A stretch of DNA of 64,000 nt from Pseudarthrobacter sp. NamE5 (GTDB taxonomy: Bacteria; Actinomycetota; Actinomycetes; Actinomycetales; Micrococcaceae): positions 186,001-250,000 of the forward strand of contig NZ_VAHO01000003.1 of assembly GCF_005796225.1 (NCBI RefSeq), written 5' to 3'. The translations under genes and the position numbers were made by a program. The notes under the pieces are model-generated. The model saw only the letters and a program-made list of their open reading frames with translations, was not told the DNA's origin and searched no databases. Positions within the stretch are counted from its first letter, which is position 1. Every line of letters starts with the position of its first letter. Of this stretch, positions 46,724 through 56,001 are shown one piece after another.

Positions 46724-48229
46724 ATGGAATACCCTGTCCGGTATCTAGAGAGCTTTGACTCGATTCGGGCTGGCTGGCAGCCGGGTCCGAACGTTCCGGC
46801 AGACGAGGCACGAGCGCAAGCGTGTATAGAAACCATGGTTTCGCTCGCTTTCGGCCGCGACATCGTGATCCAACAGTCTTACGCGCTGGACTCCTTTGCT
46901 TTTCAACTGGTTCTCACCGACGTGGTGCAGGCGTACGAGCGTGTTCTGAGCGAGCCTAGTTCAACAAAGTTCTGGGCAAACGAAAATCTTCCAATACGAC
47001 TGCATCTCTACGGGCACAAAAGCTTCAGAGGCGCCGCAGCGGACGTGTTCAGACGGATCGGCCGAGGGGAGTTTCATAGCCAGATGTATCCAGATCTCAC
47101 TGGCGAGCCGGAGGCTTTAGTTATTGCTGATGAGATTTTCAATCATGGACGAGACCTTCGTCTGTATGAGTTCTTTGCCGGAGATGGGAGAAGCGAGCTA
47201 TTCAGGAATTTGTGGGCGTGGTTCGGAGAATCCGTCCAAGGAGAAGGCCGCCGTATAGTCGAGCCTGTACCGGAAAAAGCTCTTAATATTGATCTTTTGT
47301 TGGCGCCACTCCTCAGCGACGAGTCAGTACTCCTGGCTGGACCGAAAGGTGAGGAACTCGTTGCCGATCCAGTTCTAGGTGAGGTGGTGACGGCGCTTCG
47401 GACCCTAGCCAAATCCTCCGGGAGACAGTCTCCTTTCAAATCCCGTAGCCCTCTGTATTCGAACAGACCATGGGCAGACTCGGGCGGGCCTTCCGCGGGT
47501 CAGATGGTCGGCGACACGCTCCCTCTCGTGCAGGAGGTGGTTAGCACTCTTTACAACCGCACAACTGTTGCGTCGATAGGGAGAGCCTCCGCCTACTACT
47601 CGACTCCCATGTCTTCGCCCGAATACGCAGATGACTTGTTGAAAGTGCAGGAGTTGGCTCTAGCTTCCGCTGCGGCTGCGAAAGCCGGCACGCAACCTAA
47701 GCGACAGCCAGGTGCATACGAGGGGCTACCTGCCAACCCTCCCATGGAAATAAGAATCAACAGCAAAGATGGCGTGCGCGGGTCCTTCAATCGCAAACTG
47801 GGGCCAGGATCAGGTAACACGGTTTCTGCCTTCGAGTCGATACTGCAACTTCGGCAGGAACCGAAGTGGCAAAAAGGAATAGAGGCAATTGACGCGTCGT
47901 ACTACGGCGGAGATCTTGACGGCTATGTGTCGGCCGTTCACTCGCATTTGGATGTTGTGGCGCAAGGGGTCGGCCGACATCTTGTTGTCCGGACAGGATA
48001 CGGAGGGCAGACAATTTTCTTTCAAGACCCCAGCCAAAAAGGGGCAATGTTGAGCGCCGCCATTGCGAGTGGCACTGGCATGGAGGCTCAGGCGATAGAG
48101 CCATTTGTGTCGTTGGGCGTTGACCTCGGGCTGGGGTGGATTGCTGAACGGAGGGCCCAAGGCGCGGCTGTGAAAGATATGCGCCAGGCGTGGACAGAAG
48201 TAGTCATTCCGCCCAGGAGGAGAGCTTGA
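46724..48229 (+). CDS. Unknown 501-aa protein, coupled to a Nudix gene
   Basis: 501 aa, ATG 46724. No family recognised and no membrane segment or signal. The N-terminus has a motif-like block MVSLAFGRDIVIQQSYALDSFAFQLV (about residues 38-63), then a region rich in Arg/Asp. The middle is Ser/Pro-rich linker (about 235-260). The C-terminal part (about 345-460) contains ESILQLRQEPKW and GGQTIFFQDPSQKG. The stop codon overlaps a TTG start of the Nudix gene. This coupling implies a shared job. Confidence 0.6.
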   Translation: MEYPVRYLESFDSIRAGWQPGPNVPADEARAQACIETMVSLAFGRDIVIQQSYALDSFAFQLVLTDVVQAYERVLSEPSSTKFWANENLPIRLHLYGHKSFRGAAADVFRRIGRGEFHSQMYPDLTGEPEALVIADEIFNHGRDLRLYEFFAGDGRSELFRNLWAWFGESVQGEGRRIVEPVPEKALNIDLLLAPLLSDESVLLAGPKGEELVADPVLGEVVTALRTLAKSSGRQSPFKSRSPLYSNRPWADSGGPSAGQMVGDTLPLVQEVVSTLYNRTTVASIGRASAYYSTPMSSPEYADDLLKVQELALASAAAAKAGTQPKRQPGAYEGLPANPPMEIRINSKDGVRGSFNRKLGPGSGNTVSAFESILQLRQEPKWQKGIEAIDASYYGGDLDGYVSAVHSHLDVVAQGVGRHLVVRTGYGGQTIFFQDPSQKGAMLSAAIASGTGMEAQAIEPFVSLGVDLGLGWIAERRAQGAAVKDMRQAWTEVVIPPRRRA

Positions 48230-48762
48230 CCCGCGAGATAAGGCGACTCCAAGAAGTGATCGCTTATGAGAACAGTTACTTCACTGTTTTCGACGACGCG
48301 GTGGAGTTCCCTACAGGCCGACGCGGAACTTACCTTAGGATCGCTGCTGTAGCCCCTGGTACCCCAGTCGTCGTCTTAGCGAAACGTGGCGGCTTGATTG
48401 GCCTGGTGCGGAGTTACCGATATCCAATTGGCCAGTCGCAGTGGGCTCTTCCCCGTGGTTTTGCCCACGGCACTGATGTCTTGGAGAGCGCCCTCGCAGA
48501 ACTCGGAGAGGAACTTGGCGTAACCGGGGCTGAGATCCGATTGTTGGGACATGTAACTCCAGACTCTGGGCTACTTGCGACCCGTGTGGCCGTCGTTCTA
48601 GCGAGAGTTCTAGAGATGGCGGCCTCCTTTGAGGACCGGGAAGAAATTGAAGCCAATATGTGGGTCACACAAGAGCAAATGCGAAATATGGTTCGCGGCG
48701 GTGAGATTGAGGATGCCTTCACATTGTCGGCCTTGACACTATCTTCAATTCACGGCGCTTAA
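48226..48762 (+). CDS. Nudix hydrolase-like protein
   Basis: 178 aa from TTG 48226, whose last two bases overlap the previous stop (TTGA) and which follows AGGAGGAG; a GTG 36 bases upstream is less likely. Fold pattern of ADP-ribose-type Nudix proteins: strand-rich N-terminus, WALPRGF, then AELGEELG as the part of the box holding the metal-binding glutamates. The box is imperfect: the Arg of REUxEExGU is Ala and the upstream Glu is missing. It may be a degraded-activity enzyme or a sensor of nucleotides such as ADP-ribose. Confidence 0.7.
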   Translation: MTREIRRLQEVIAYENSYFTVFDDAVEFPTGRRGTYLRIAAVAPGTPVVVLAKRGGLIGLVRSYRYPIGQSQWALPRGFAHGTDVLESALAELGEELGVTGAEIRLLGHVTPDSGLLATRVAVVLARVLEMAASFEDREEIEANMWVTQEQMRNMVRGGEIEDAFTLSALTLSSIHGA

Positions 48763-48968
48763 ACTGCCCAGCGGTTACCAACGAGCACCGGGCAGAGATT
48801 CTCATCCGACTTATCGCCGGTCGGGTTTTTGGCAAGAAGACTTCGGTGCAAAAGGGAAGGGCTGCTTCCGACATCCACAGCACCCGAGGCTACTTAGGCA
48901 GTAATGCATTTGGGGCGCTGCGACGAGGTTGGACTCAGTACCGAGGGTAGTCGGGTTAGTGTGTTCGG
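48763..48968. other. Short intergenic stretch
   Basis: 206 bp with no gene or hairpin that I can support. Confidence 0.4.
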
Positions 48969-49211
48969 GTGAGTGATGATGTAGCGCAGAAGCGTCCGCG
49001 GTTCTTAACGATCAGCCAGGTATCGGAAGAGTTGTCTGTTGGAGTTACGACTGTTCGTCAGTTGATAAAGACTGGCGAGCTGCGGGCATTGCAGATAGGT
49101 GGCCGCGGCATCTGGCGTGTCGCTACGAGGGATGTTGAGGACTACATCGAGCAGGCATACCGGGTGACTGCTGAGCGGATAGCCGCTGGCGAGATACCTG
49201 ACGAGGTGTAG
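48969..49211 (+). CDS. Excisionase-like HTH protein
   Basis: 80 aa, GTG start. An AlpA/excisionase-type winged helix: FLTISQVSEELSVGVTTVRQLIKTGELRALQIGGRGIWRVATRDVEDYIEQAYRVTAER. Very similar in pattern to stand-alone excisionase-family HTH proteins common in actinobacterial chromosomes. May regulate the membrane protein gene 76 bp downstream. Confidence 0.75.
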   Translation: MSDDVAQKRPRFLTISQVSEELSVGVTTVRQLIKTGELRALQIGGRGIWRVATRDVEDYIEQAYRVTAERIAAGEIPDEV

Positions 49212-49287
49212 CTTCACATGACCACGATTGGGTAACTGTTCGTCGCGTTGCTGTCGTGAATAATGGGCCGACCTGCACAGTTGCTTC

Positions 49288-49878
49288 ATGAACTTACCCA
49301 GACGCCCCCGCGGGACTATTGGAGGCCAGGTGACGGGTCGATGGGCTGCGAAAAACGCCAAGGACCTGTTCACATACGAAATGCTTCTCCAGCGTGAGTT
49401 GGAGCAGGATGCGATGCTGTGGCAGACGCCTACCATTGCGCTTACAGCTCAGGCTTTCCTCTTGACTATTGCCTTGAATCCAACGTCTCCGGCATTCGCT
49501 ACCTTTCTTGCTTCCGGACTTGGTTTGGTTGTTGCGCTCCTGTCGATGCAGTTGATGGCTAAGCACCGCTTCCTTAACCTGATGGATCGTTCCCACCTTC
49601 ATGCTTTGGAAGATCGGCTAGGTATTCAGCATCTGAGTAACCGTCAGTACTTCTATACGAATGGCGCCTATCGGATCCCGGATTGGCTTTCCTTACATAA
49701 GGCTCCCCCTTCTGAGCATGGGTTAGCGCGGTTCCGCAGCTATCGGGTTTGGATTGTTGGGATGGTCATCTTCGCTGCGGTGAATCTCGCAATCATTGCG
49801 GTTCAGATTTGGGCGCCAGGGGTCCTGGACGCTCCTCCCACGCCTACACCAGCCCCTACGCCTACGCCCGCGCCGTAA
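49288..49878 (+). CDS. Membrane protein with Pro/Thr repeat tail
   Basis: 196 aa. Start ATG 49288. Two membrane segments are near residues 47-68 and 72-92, with the hydrophobic first one ending in LTIALNPTS; a third spans about 150-172. Between them lies a charged helical region (MAKHRFLNLMDRSHLHALEDRLG). The C-terminus is PTPTPAPTPTPAP. No family recognised; the layout resembles small membrane effectors seen with defence genes, but there is no clear motif. Confidence 0.55.
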   Translation: MNLPRRPRGTIGGQVTGRWAAKNAKDLFTYEMLLQRELEQDAMLWQTPTIALTAQAFLLTIALNPTSPAFATFLASGLGLVVALLSMQLMAKHRFLNLMDRSHLHALEDRLGIQHLSNRQYFYTNGAYRIPDWLSLHKAPPSEHGLARFRSYRVWIVGMVIFAAVNLAIIAVQIWAPGVLDAPPTPTPAPTPTPAP

Positions 49879-49968
49879 GGCTGTTCCTCTCGATTTGAAA
49901 ACTAAGCATGCTGTCTATTACCGTTGATGGGTCGCTTCATATGTCCCCCCATTCGTGTGAAGAGGCTT

Positions 49969-50008
49969 GAAAGACCCCGCTCGCCTGACTCGTGATGCGG
50001 GGTCTTTC
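49969..50008. terminator. Terminator-like hairpin
   Basis: GAAAGACCCCGC at 49969-49980 pairs with 49997-50008 (12 bp, 16-nt loop). It lies after the membrane protein gene and 85 bp before the acyltransferase gene. Confidence 0.65.
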
Positions 50009-50092
50009 GCTGCCCTCGTAAAGGTGTCGCTTTCCCGGATTTATTGACCGCATATCATAGGGGCAGTCTCAATCCTTAGCTGGGGGAATCTC

Positions 50093-52231
50093 TTGCCTAC
50101 TGCTGTGCTCACTAAAACCCAGGTCGCGCCGAAGCCGACCAGGTCCTTTCGTGGCGACATCCAAGGATTGCGGACCGTGGCAATCGTCGCTGTGTTCCTC
50201 TATCACCTGGACCTGCCGTTCATTCCAGGCGGATTTGTGGGGGTAGACGTTTTCTTCGTCATCTCCGGTTACCTCATCACAGGGCTTCTACTGAAACAAC
50301 TGATGGCGGACGGGCGCATTTCCCTTGGCGAGTTTTATGCGCGAAGAGCCAAGCGTCTTCTTCCTGCCGCGACCGTGGTTCTTATCGCCACGGCCGTCCT
50401 GACAACCGCATTCGTCCCAGTTACCCGGTGGGCTTCCATTGGGTGGGACATCATCGCTTCCGCTTTCTACGTCCAGAACTGGCGCTTGGCCGCTGACTCG
50501 GTTGACTACCTAACAAGCGATGCGGCCCCCAGCCCGTTGCAACACTTCTGGTCCCTTGGCGTGGAGGAGCAGTTCTACCTCCTTTGGCCGCTCCTGCTGA
50601 TAGGGGCAGGTTGGCTACTCACGCGACGCCAGGTCGGGCACACTAGGCGCATAAACGGAACGCACCTTGTCCGCGTCCTGCTGGTCGCGCTCAGCCTGGT
50701 ACTCGTTCCCTCGCTTATCTGGTCAGCCCTGTATACGGCATCCGCCCCAGGTCCTGCGTACTTCGCGTCAACCACCCGCTTTTGGCAGCTCGCCGTAGGG
50801 GCACTCCTAGCCGTCACCGTCAGCTACCTTGAAAAGATCCCCAACCATATCGCGGTCATCGTAGGCTGGCTCGGCATGGCTGGCATCGTCGGCGCTGCGC
50901 TGTCCATCGATAGTTCAGTGCCTTACCCTGGCGTGGCGGCTTTGCTTCCGACTCTGGCTTCTGCGGCAGTAATCGCGGCAGGCGTTCGCCACCAAAGGAG
51001 CGGGGCAGAATCTATCTTGGGCAGGAAGCCGATGCTGTTCATTGGCAACATCTCGTACTCGCTGTACCTTTGGCACTGGCCTCTTATTGTGGTCGCCGGC
51101 GCCGTTTTTGGTGACTTGAGCACGGGCGTCAAAGTCGCGCTAATTGGCATGTCCGTGGCGTTGGCTTACCTGACCTATCGGTTCATCGAGCAGCCGGTCA
51201 ACAAGATGCCAGCCCTCGAAGGTCAGCCGGCGAGGGGGCTGCAAGTGGGGCTCGCGCTGACAATCGTTGGGTGCATGATTGGTGGTGGGGTTGTCCAAAC
51301 TGTGCGGGCAGACGAAGGCAGGGCCGAAGCCGAGGCTTACAACGCCACGCTGCCTAAAGTCTCAATCAGCAGAGCGCCCCAGCAGCCTGTCCTGGTGGGG
51401 GCCATGACACTGCCGGAGAGCCCAAGGGACAATGCCCCTCCGATGGATACTGTGGCCGGGGCTAAGACGCCGGCGCCGATCGCTGCTGGTAAGGACTTTC
51501 CGGACTGCGTGTCAGCCCGCGTTGATGAGACGGACATCCGAGAGTGCGCGTACGGAAAACGCGACTCATCTAAGCACGTAGCGTTGGTAGGCGATTCGCA
51601 CGCGAAGCAGTGGATCCCCGCGCTGGAGGCTATCGCCAACACCGAGGGGTGGAGACTCACCGCCTACATTCACGACGCATGCCCCTTCGCCACGGGCAAC
51701 CTGGTTCGATCAGGAGCGCCATACACGGCCTGCATGGTGTGGAACGAACGGATGCAGGAAGTACTCTCCGAGGACAACGAACTGGTGATGGTGGTTACCA
51801 GTAACTACACCAAGAGCGCGGGGATAGCCGGCGCCTCTAACGAGGTGGACGCCATGTCCTCAGCGTTCCAAGCATCCTGGGGTTCGATCACAAATAAGGG
51901 CGTCCCTGTTGCTGTCATCCGGGACACTCCAGCGCCGGGGCAGAACATCCCCGATTGTGTAGCAGCCAACACGTCTGACCTGGGTCAATGCGCCGTCCCG
52001 CGGCGTGTAGCTTCGGATGACAAGGGGTTGGCGCAGATGGACGCAGCCCGCGCCGTTGATGGAGTGACCGCCATTGACTTGAACGACTTCATTTGCCCCG
52101 CCGACCTCTGCGCCCCGGTAATCGGGAACGTTCTGGTTTATCGGGACAGCGACCACCTGACGGCAACTTATGCGCGTTCCCTTACTGACAGGTTGGCGCA
52201 GCCTCTCAAGGCTGCGCTTCCCGCAGCCTGA
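50093..52231 (+). CDS. Acyltransferase 3 / SGNH protein (OafA-like)
   Basis: 712 aa, TTG start with GGGGGA upstream. Residues about 15-395 are an acyltransferase-3 domain: FRGDIQGLRTVAIVAVFLYHLDLPFIPGGFVGVDVFFVISGYLITG, with about ten membrane segments. Residues about 480-705 are a SGNH domain (HVALVGDSHAKQWIPALEAI with catalytic Ser in GDSH). O-acetylates a cell-surface glycan. In a prophage, such a gene commonly alters the receptor and blocks superinfection. It is transcribed against the tail genes, as expected for a lysogenic-conversion gene. Confidence 0.88.
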   Translation: MPTAVLTKTQVAPKPTRSFRGDIQGLRTVAIVAVFLYHLDLPFIPGGFVGVDVFFVISGYLITGLLLKQLMADGRISLGEFYARRAKRLLPAATVVLIATAVLTTAFVPVTRWASIGWDIIASAFYVQNWRLAADSVDYLTSDAAPSPLQHFWSLGVEEQFYLLWPLLLIGAGWLLTRRQVGHTRRINGTHLVRVLLVALSLVLVPSLIWSALYTASAPGPAYFASTTRFWQLAVGALLAVTVSYLEKIPNHIAVIVGWLGMAGIVGAALSIDSSVPYPGVAALLPTLASAAVIAAGVRHQRSGAESILGRKPMLFIGNISYSLYLWHWPLIVVAGAVFGDLSTGVKVALIGMSVALAYLTYRFIEQPVNKMPALEGQPARGLQVGLALTIVGCMIGGGVVQTVRADEGRAEAEAYNATLPKVSISRAPQQPVLVGAMTLPESPRDNAPPMDTVAGAKTPAPIAAGKDFPDCVSARVDETDIRECAYGKRDSSKHVALVGDSHAKQWIPALEAIANTEGWRLTAYIHDACPFATGNLVRSGAPYTACMVWNERMQEVLSEDNELVMVVTSNYTKSAGIAGASNEVDAMSSAFQASWGSITNKGVPVAVIRDTPAPGQNIPDCVAANTSDLGQCAVPRRVASDDKGLAQMDAARAVDGVTAIDLNDFICPADLCAPVIGNVLVYRDSDHLTATYARSLTDRLAQPLKAALPAA

Positions 52232-52266
52232 CGCTGGCAGGCATTGCGTAGTGCTGCCAGCGTCAG
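52228..52266. terminator. Bidirectional terminator between acyltransferase and tail fibre genes
   Basis: A perfect 13-bp stem: CTGACGCTGGCAG at 52228-52240 with 52254-52266, loop 13 nt. Overlaps the acyltransferase stop codon. Serves both converging genes. Confidence 0.75.
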
Positions 52267-52272
52267 TGTCTT

Positions 52273-53994
52273 CTATCCGAAGTCGCCGTGCTCTGCGGGA
52301 CGGAGGTCTACATGGTCCAGCAGAACCACGCCGGAACGGCTATTGGTCGCACCAGGCGTTACGAACAACTCCAGGTACGCGAGCCTCGTCAGTGCCGGCA
52401 CGGTCAGGTCAAAGGCGAATCGGGACCACACGCCATTAGCCGGCATCGTGGGGTAGACCGTCTGGGCAGACAGCGCGGATTCGTCGGCCCTCCGGTAGCG
52501 GACCATCACGCCGACATCGTTGGTAATCAGGTTCCCGCTCACCAACTTGACTCGCCCACTCATGCGCCATCCCCCCGGCGTCATGTTGACGCCCTGGACT
52601 ACCTTTGCCGTGTCCGGGTAGGCCGCTGTCAACTGCATGCAATGTGTGCCGGACATGCCCGCGTCCGGGGTGGCGGCGACACGCATGGTGGTAGCCGCAC
52701 CAGTGTTCGCTGGCCCCCACGCGTTGCCGATACTGCCCGCAGGTGACTCAAACGACGGGTCCAGCAGGTAGGACTCCCGCCCGAACACGTCGCGTGGCAG
52801 GACAGCGGGCACGTTCAGGTCATACGCGAGCTGGGCAATCGACTGGTACTGCGCGGTGGTCATCGTGCCCGGCTGGTTCGTCCAGTGCGTGTAAAAGCTC
52901 ACGACGACAGGCGCGTAGGCTGCCATGCGGACCAGCTGCTTGGCGCGGTCCAGGTTCGCGGGGTTGTCCAAATCAAGCCGGTAGAACCGCGGGAACGTAT
53001 CCCCCAGGGGGTAGGTCAACGGCGCGTTGGTGCCGGCGGAACACGTCAGCGCCCACGACCGGAAACGGGTGTAAAGCTCCTGATCCGTGGTCGCGTTCCA
53101 TGCGCCCTGGGGGTAGACGAACGTGGACGGCCATCGACCGGTCAGGTTGTAGATGAACTGCGAGCAGGTGTCAGACTCATAGGCCCGAACCGCCGCCGTG
53201 GAGCTGACGTAGTTCTTGTGAGTGGTGGAGTGGTTCGCTATCTCATGGCCGGCGTGATGGTAGGCGAGGATCTGCGCTGACGTGAGCCGGTTCGGCTGAT
53301 CAACCCAAGAAGACGTGATAGCAAGGGTGATCTTCTGCCCCAGAGCGTCATGCACCGCCATAAGCTCGGTGTTCTGCGCATAGTTGTCGTCAAGGCTGAA
53401 CATCACAGCGCCGCGGGCTGGCATCGTGAGGGCGTTGCGCTCCTTTTTAATGGCCTGCGCAGTTGCGGTCTTAGCCGGTCCGTCGTTTGTGATTGCTTCA
53501 ACGATGGCCTGCTGAGTGGGGAGTACGTTGGAGCCGTCAGCCCCCTTGTCGCCCTTGTCGCCCTTGGGCCCGATGACGCTGCCTGCATCGACTGTCGCGC
53601 CAGTTCCCTTGGTCAGGATCAGCTTGCCGGACCCGTTCACGGTTGCTGAGGTGACGCGGTCGGCGGCCGCGGTTGCAGCATCGTTGGCAGCTGCTTGGGC
53701 CGCGGTCTTGGCGCCCTGTGTTTCGTTGTACATCCCCTCGTATGAGGTGAGGTAGTTGGATTTGCCGCCGCCTTCCCAACCGACGCGGGCGAGGGTTGGG
53801 TGTTGGAAAGCGGGCCCCATCCCTTGTGCGTCTACGGTGATGGGGTTGGGCAGGGGTGACCCTGTGGTGTCCAGGATGGCGATGGGCGCTTTGGCTGGGT
53901 CGGCCGGGTCGAAGATCTTGATGGAGGCGTTGCGGGCGACCACGCCAGGGTTGCTGATGTCCTTGGCGAAGATCTCATCGAATGTGTACGGCAT
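52273..53994 (-). CDS. Tail fibre-type protein with polysaccharide deacetylase domain
   Basis: 573 aa. The N-terminal 100 residues begin MPYTFDEIFAKDISNPG, as in phage fibre proteins, and continue with a coiled, Ala-rich region and a short collagen-like piece ([13 protein letters not shown] at about 143-155). Residues about 200-405 contain a NodB-like deacetylase: SLDDNY as the first metal-ligand motif and HEIANHSTTHKNY (H-x3-H) as the second. The last 150 residues look like a carbohydrate-binding beta-sandwich (LLDPSFESPAGSIGN...). Likely recognises and trims a surface polymer of the host. Confidence 0.8.
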   Translation of the reverse strand: MPYTFDEIFAKDISNPGVVARNASIKIFDPADPAKAPIAILDTTGSPLPNPITVDAQGMGPAFQHPTLARVGWEGGGKSNYLTSYEGMYNETQGAKTAAQAAANDAATAAADRVTSATVNGSGKLILTKGTGATVDAGSVIGPKGDKGDKGADGSNVLPTQQAIVEAITNDGPAKTATAQAIKKERNALTMPARGAVMFSLDDNYAQNTELMAVHDALGQKITLAITSSWVDQPNRLTSAQILAYHHAGHEIANHSTTHKNYVSSTAAVRAYESDTCSQFIYNLTGRWPSTFVYPQGAWNATTDQELYTRFRSWALTCSAGTNAPLTYPLGDTFPRFYRLDLDNPANLDRAKQLVRMAAYAPVVVSFYTHWTNQPGTMTTAQYQSIAQLAYDLNVPAVLPRDVFGRESYLLDPSFESPAGSIGNAWGPANTGAATTMRVAATPDAGMSGTHCMQLTAAYPDTAKVVQGVNMTPGGWRMSGRVKLVSGNLITNDVGVMVRYRRADESALSAQTVYPTMPANGVWSRFAFDLTVPALTRLAYLELFVTPGATNSRSGVVLLDHVDLRPAEHGDFG

Positions 53995-54063
53995 GGGCTA
54001 CTCCTTGGGGCAAGAGAGAAGGCGCCCCAAGGGGACGCCGGCGGGTAGTGAAAGGGCGGGGGG

Positions 54064-54279
54064 TCAGGCTTCGTGTTTGCCGTCCGGCTGGGCTTGCTTG
54101 TTTGGTACGGCGTAGACAGCTGCGGCGGTGATGATGCAGGCGCACGCCGCGGTGATGCCTTCTCCCTGGGTGATGAACTCACCACCCGGCGAACCCTCCT
54201 GAACGGCCGCGGTGATCAGTGTCGCGGCCGGTGCGACGAACGCGACAACAGCCTTGAAGTACGGCGCCAGCACGTTCAC
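54064..54279 (-). CDS. Holin
   Basis: 71 aa. Two hydrophobic segments (about residues 7-26 and 42-58) with a short loop and a charged C-terminus. Adjacent to the endolysin gene, two genes upstream. Expected to form lesions that release the endolysin. Its start overlaps the previous stop (ATGA, 54276-54279). Confidence 0.75.
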   Translation of the reverse strand: MNVLAPYFKAVVAFVAPAATLITAAVQEGSPGGEFITQGEGITAACACIITAAAVYAVPNKQAQPDGKHEA

Positions 54280-54569
54280 TTTGCGTCCACCTTTCCAGGG
54301 CTTACTGCGGCCTCGATGCGGTCAAGCTGTTCCTGCTGCTTGCTGAGCCGCCACTTGATGTTTGCGATGTCCTCGGGCAGCCATCCGATGACGGATGCCG
54401 GGGTTGTCTCGCCGTGCTGCTTGCCGTCCGGCCCGTAGCGGGGGATGGGTGCGTGCAGCAGGTTTCCGGTCTTGGATCGCAGTGCCCACACTGCGTCCTT
54501 GAGCAACTGCCACGGCTTGCGGGAGTCGCCTGCGATTTCTTCGTCTTTGAGGTACGTGAATCCGGCCAT
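54276..54569 (-). CDS. Small phage protein of the lysis cassette
   Basis: 97 aa. No family recognised. Contains a Trp-rich start (LLKDAVWALRSKTGN) and a C-terminal helix suited to coiled coil (IANIKWRLSKQQEQLDRIEAAVS). It overlaps the holin start by 4 bp and touches the endolysin stop by one base, so all three are translationally coupled. Confidence 0.55.
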   Translation of the reverse strand: MAGFTYLKDEEIAGDSRKPWQLLKDAVWALRSKTGNLLHAPIPRYGPDGKQHGETTPASVIGWLPEDIANIKWRLSKQQEQLDRIEAAVSPGKVDAK

Positions 54570-55204
54570 CAGATTGCTCCTTCTCCGAACACGTCAGTGA
54601 TCCACTGATGTTCGGGCGTGTGGTTGGGTTGAGATGTGGCGGACATGCTTTGGAGTGATCCGACACCGAAGTAGGGGACGGGGTCGGCGCACCCGAAGAT
54701 CAGTCCGGAGCCGGTGCTGTACCGGATGGGGTCAACGAGCATGGCAACGTGCAGGTGTGGGCCCACGTACTCGGTGCGGGTCTTGGTGTTGCCGGATTTG
54801 CCGATGACCTGCCCGGCGCGGACACGCGTGCCTACGGGCGCTTCGTCGTTGCTGGATAGGTGCCCGTAAATGCTGAACTTCCGGTCGTGCTGGATGACGG
54901 TCACGATGCCAGGGAAGTTTTTGTAGAGCCCCCAGCGGCGGAAGTAGCCTGTCGGGCCCCACGATTCGTCGCCTGGCAGGTCCTCGCCCCAGCCGGCGTA
55001 CACCACCACGCCGTCGAGCATGGCGTAAACGGGTGTGCCGATGGGGCAGGCGATGTCTGCGCCCGCGTGCCCGTAGTGCTGATAATCCCCGTACAAGGCC
55101 ACCAGGTACTCGATCTCGCTGCCGTTCAGCCGGCCGATGACTCCGCGGGTAGCGTAGCCGCCGAACGCCTGGTTCACCGGGTACTTCGCATCTATCGGTC
55201 TCAT
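54569..55204 (-). CDS. Endolysin, M23-type metallopeptidase
   Basis: 211 aa. M23 zinc peptidase: HAGAD (His46, Asp50) as the HxxxD motif, His115 in YGHL, and PHLH (His150, His152). N-terminus [21 protein letters not shown]. The last 45 residues after the catalytic domain hold no recognised wall-binding domain. ATG 55204 gives the full domain. Cuts peptidoglycan cross-bridges. Overlaps the collagen-like gene's end. Confidence 0.85.
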   Translation of the reverse strand: MRPIDAKYPVNQAFGGYATRGVIGRLNGSEIEYLVALYGDYQHYGHAGADIACPIGTPVYAMLDGVVVYAGWGEDLPGDESWGPTGYFRRWGLYKNFPGIVTVIQHDRKFSIYGHLSSNDEAPVGTRVRAGQVIGKSGNTKTRTEYVGPHLHVAMLVDPIRYSTGSGLIFGCADPVPYFGVGSLQSMSATSQPNHTPEHQWITDVFGEGAI

Positions 55205-56001
55205 GGTGTTCCCCCGATTGGTGGTGTGATGGTGGCGCGGCATTGTCCGGCGTCTGAGGTGGCGCCGTCGGTGTAGGTGATGATCCAGCGTCCGTCGTCG
55301 CCGCATTGGGCGGATTTGATGCCGCGGCCGTCTTGACCTGCTGGTCCTTGAGGTCCGGTGGCGCCGTCAGCCCCGGGAGCACCTGGAGCGCCGGCGGGTC
55401 CGGGTGGGCCCGGGACTGTGGAGTCCGCGCCGGGTTCGCCTTGAGCTCCTGTGGCGCCGGGAGGTCCTGGCGGTCCGGCTGGTCCCACGGGGCCGAGGGG
55501 GCCTATAGGGCCGGGTGTGCCGGCGCTGCCCGTCAAGCCGAGCAGACCCATGATGCCTTGGTCGCCTTTGTCACCTTTCGGGCCGGTCCCGCCCGTGGGC
55601 CCGGCAGGTCCAGGGAAACCCTGCTCACCTCGAGGCCCCGGGACGCCCTGGAGGCCTTGGGGTCCAACGAGAGGGCCTGACGGTTCGGAGGCTACCTGCT
55701 CAGCCTTGCGGCAGATGTTTGAACCCGCCGCGGTCTGCTGGAAGTCGGCAGATTTGCAGGCTGCATCGAACTCTTCCGCGAGGGACTGCTTTTCCTGCGC
55801 CTGCTCGTCCCCGTACGTCGCTGCCGCTCCCGCCAAGCGTGCGTTGTCCATCGCCAAAAAGAGACAGACGATCCCGAACAGCAGAGACACCACAGCCAGT
55901 GCCCATATCAGGATGTTTCGGCGACGTGCCGCCCGGTGGGAGCGGGCAAGGTCGGCTTCCTGGCGGCCGACCTTCTGATCGAAGTCGTAGTCGCTACTCA
56001 T
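55201..56001 (-). CDS. Membrane-anchored collagen-like protein
   Basis: 266 aa. N-terminal cytoplasmic piece rich in charge, one membrane segment (about residues 29-51), a short helical ectodomain, then Gly-X-Y triplets from about 112 to 235 ([20 protein letters not shown]), ending in a small beta domain ([27 protein letters not shown]). ATG 56001 follows GAAGGATG. Unusual to find a membrane-tethered collagen-like protein in a lysis cassette; it might be a spanin-like or surface-displayed protein. No sequence proof. Confidence 0.7.
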   Translation of the reverse strand: MSSDYDFDQKVGRQEADLARSHRAARRRNILIWALAVVSLLFGIVCLFLAMDNARLAGAAATYGDEQAQEKQSLAEEFDAACKSADFQQTAAGSNICRKAEQVASEPSGPLVGPQGLQGVPGPRGEQGFPGPAGPTGGTGPKGDKGDQGIMGLLGLTGSAGTPGPIGPLGPVGPAGPPGPPGATGAQGEPGADSTVPGPPGPAGAPGAPGADGATGPQGPAGQDGRGIKSAQCGDDGRWIITYTDGATSDAGQCRATITPPIGGTP

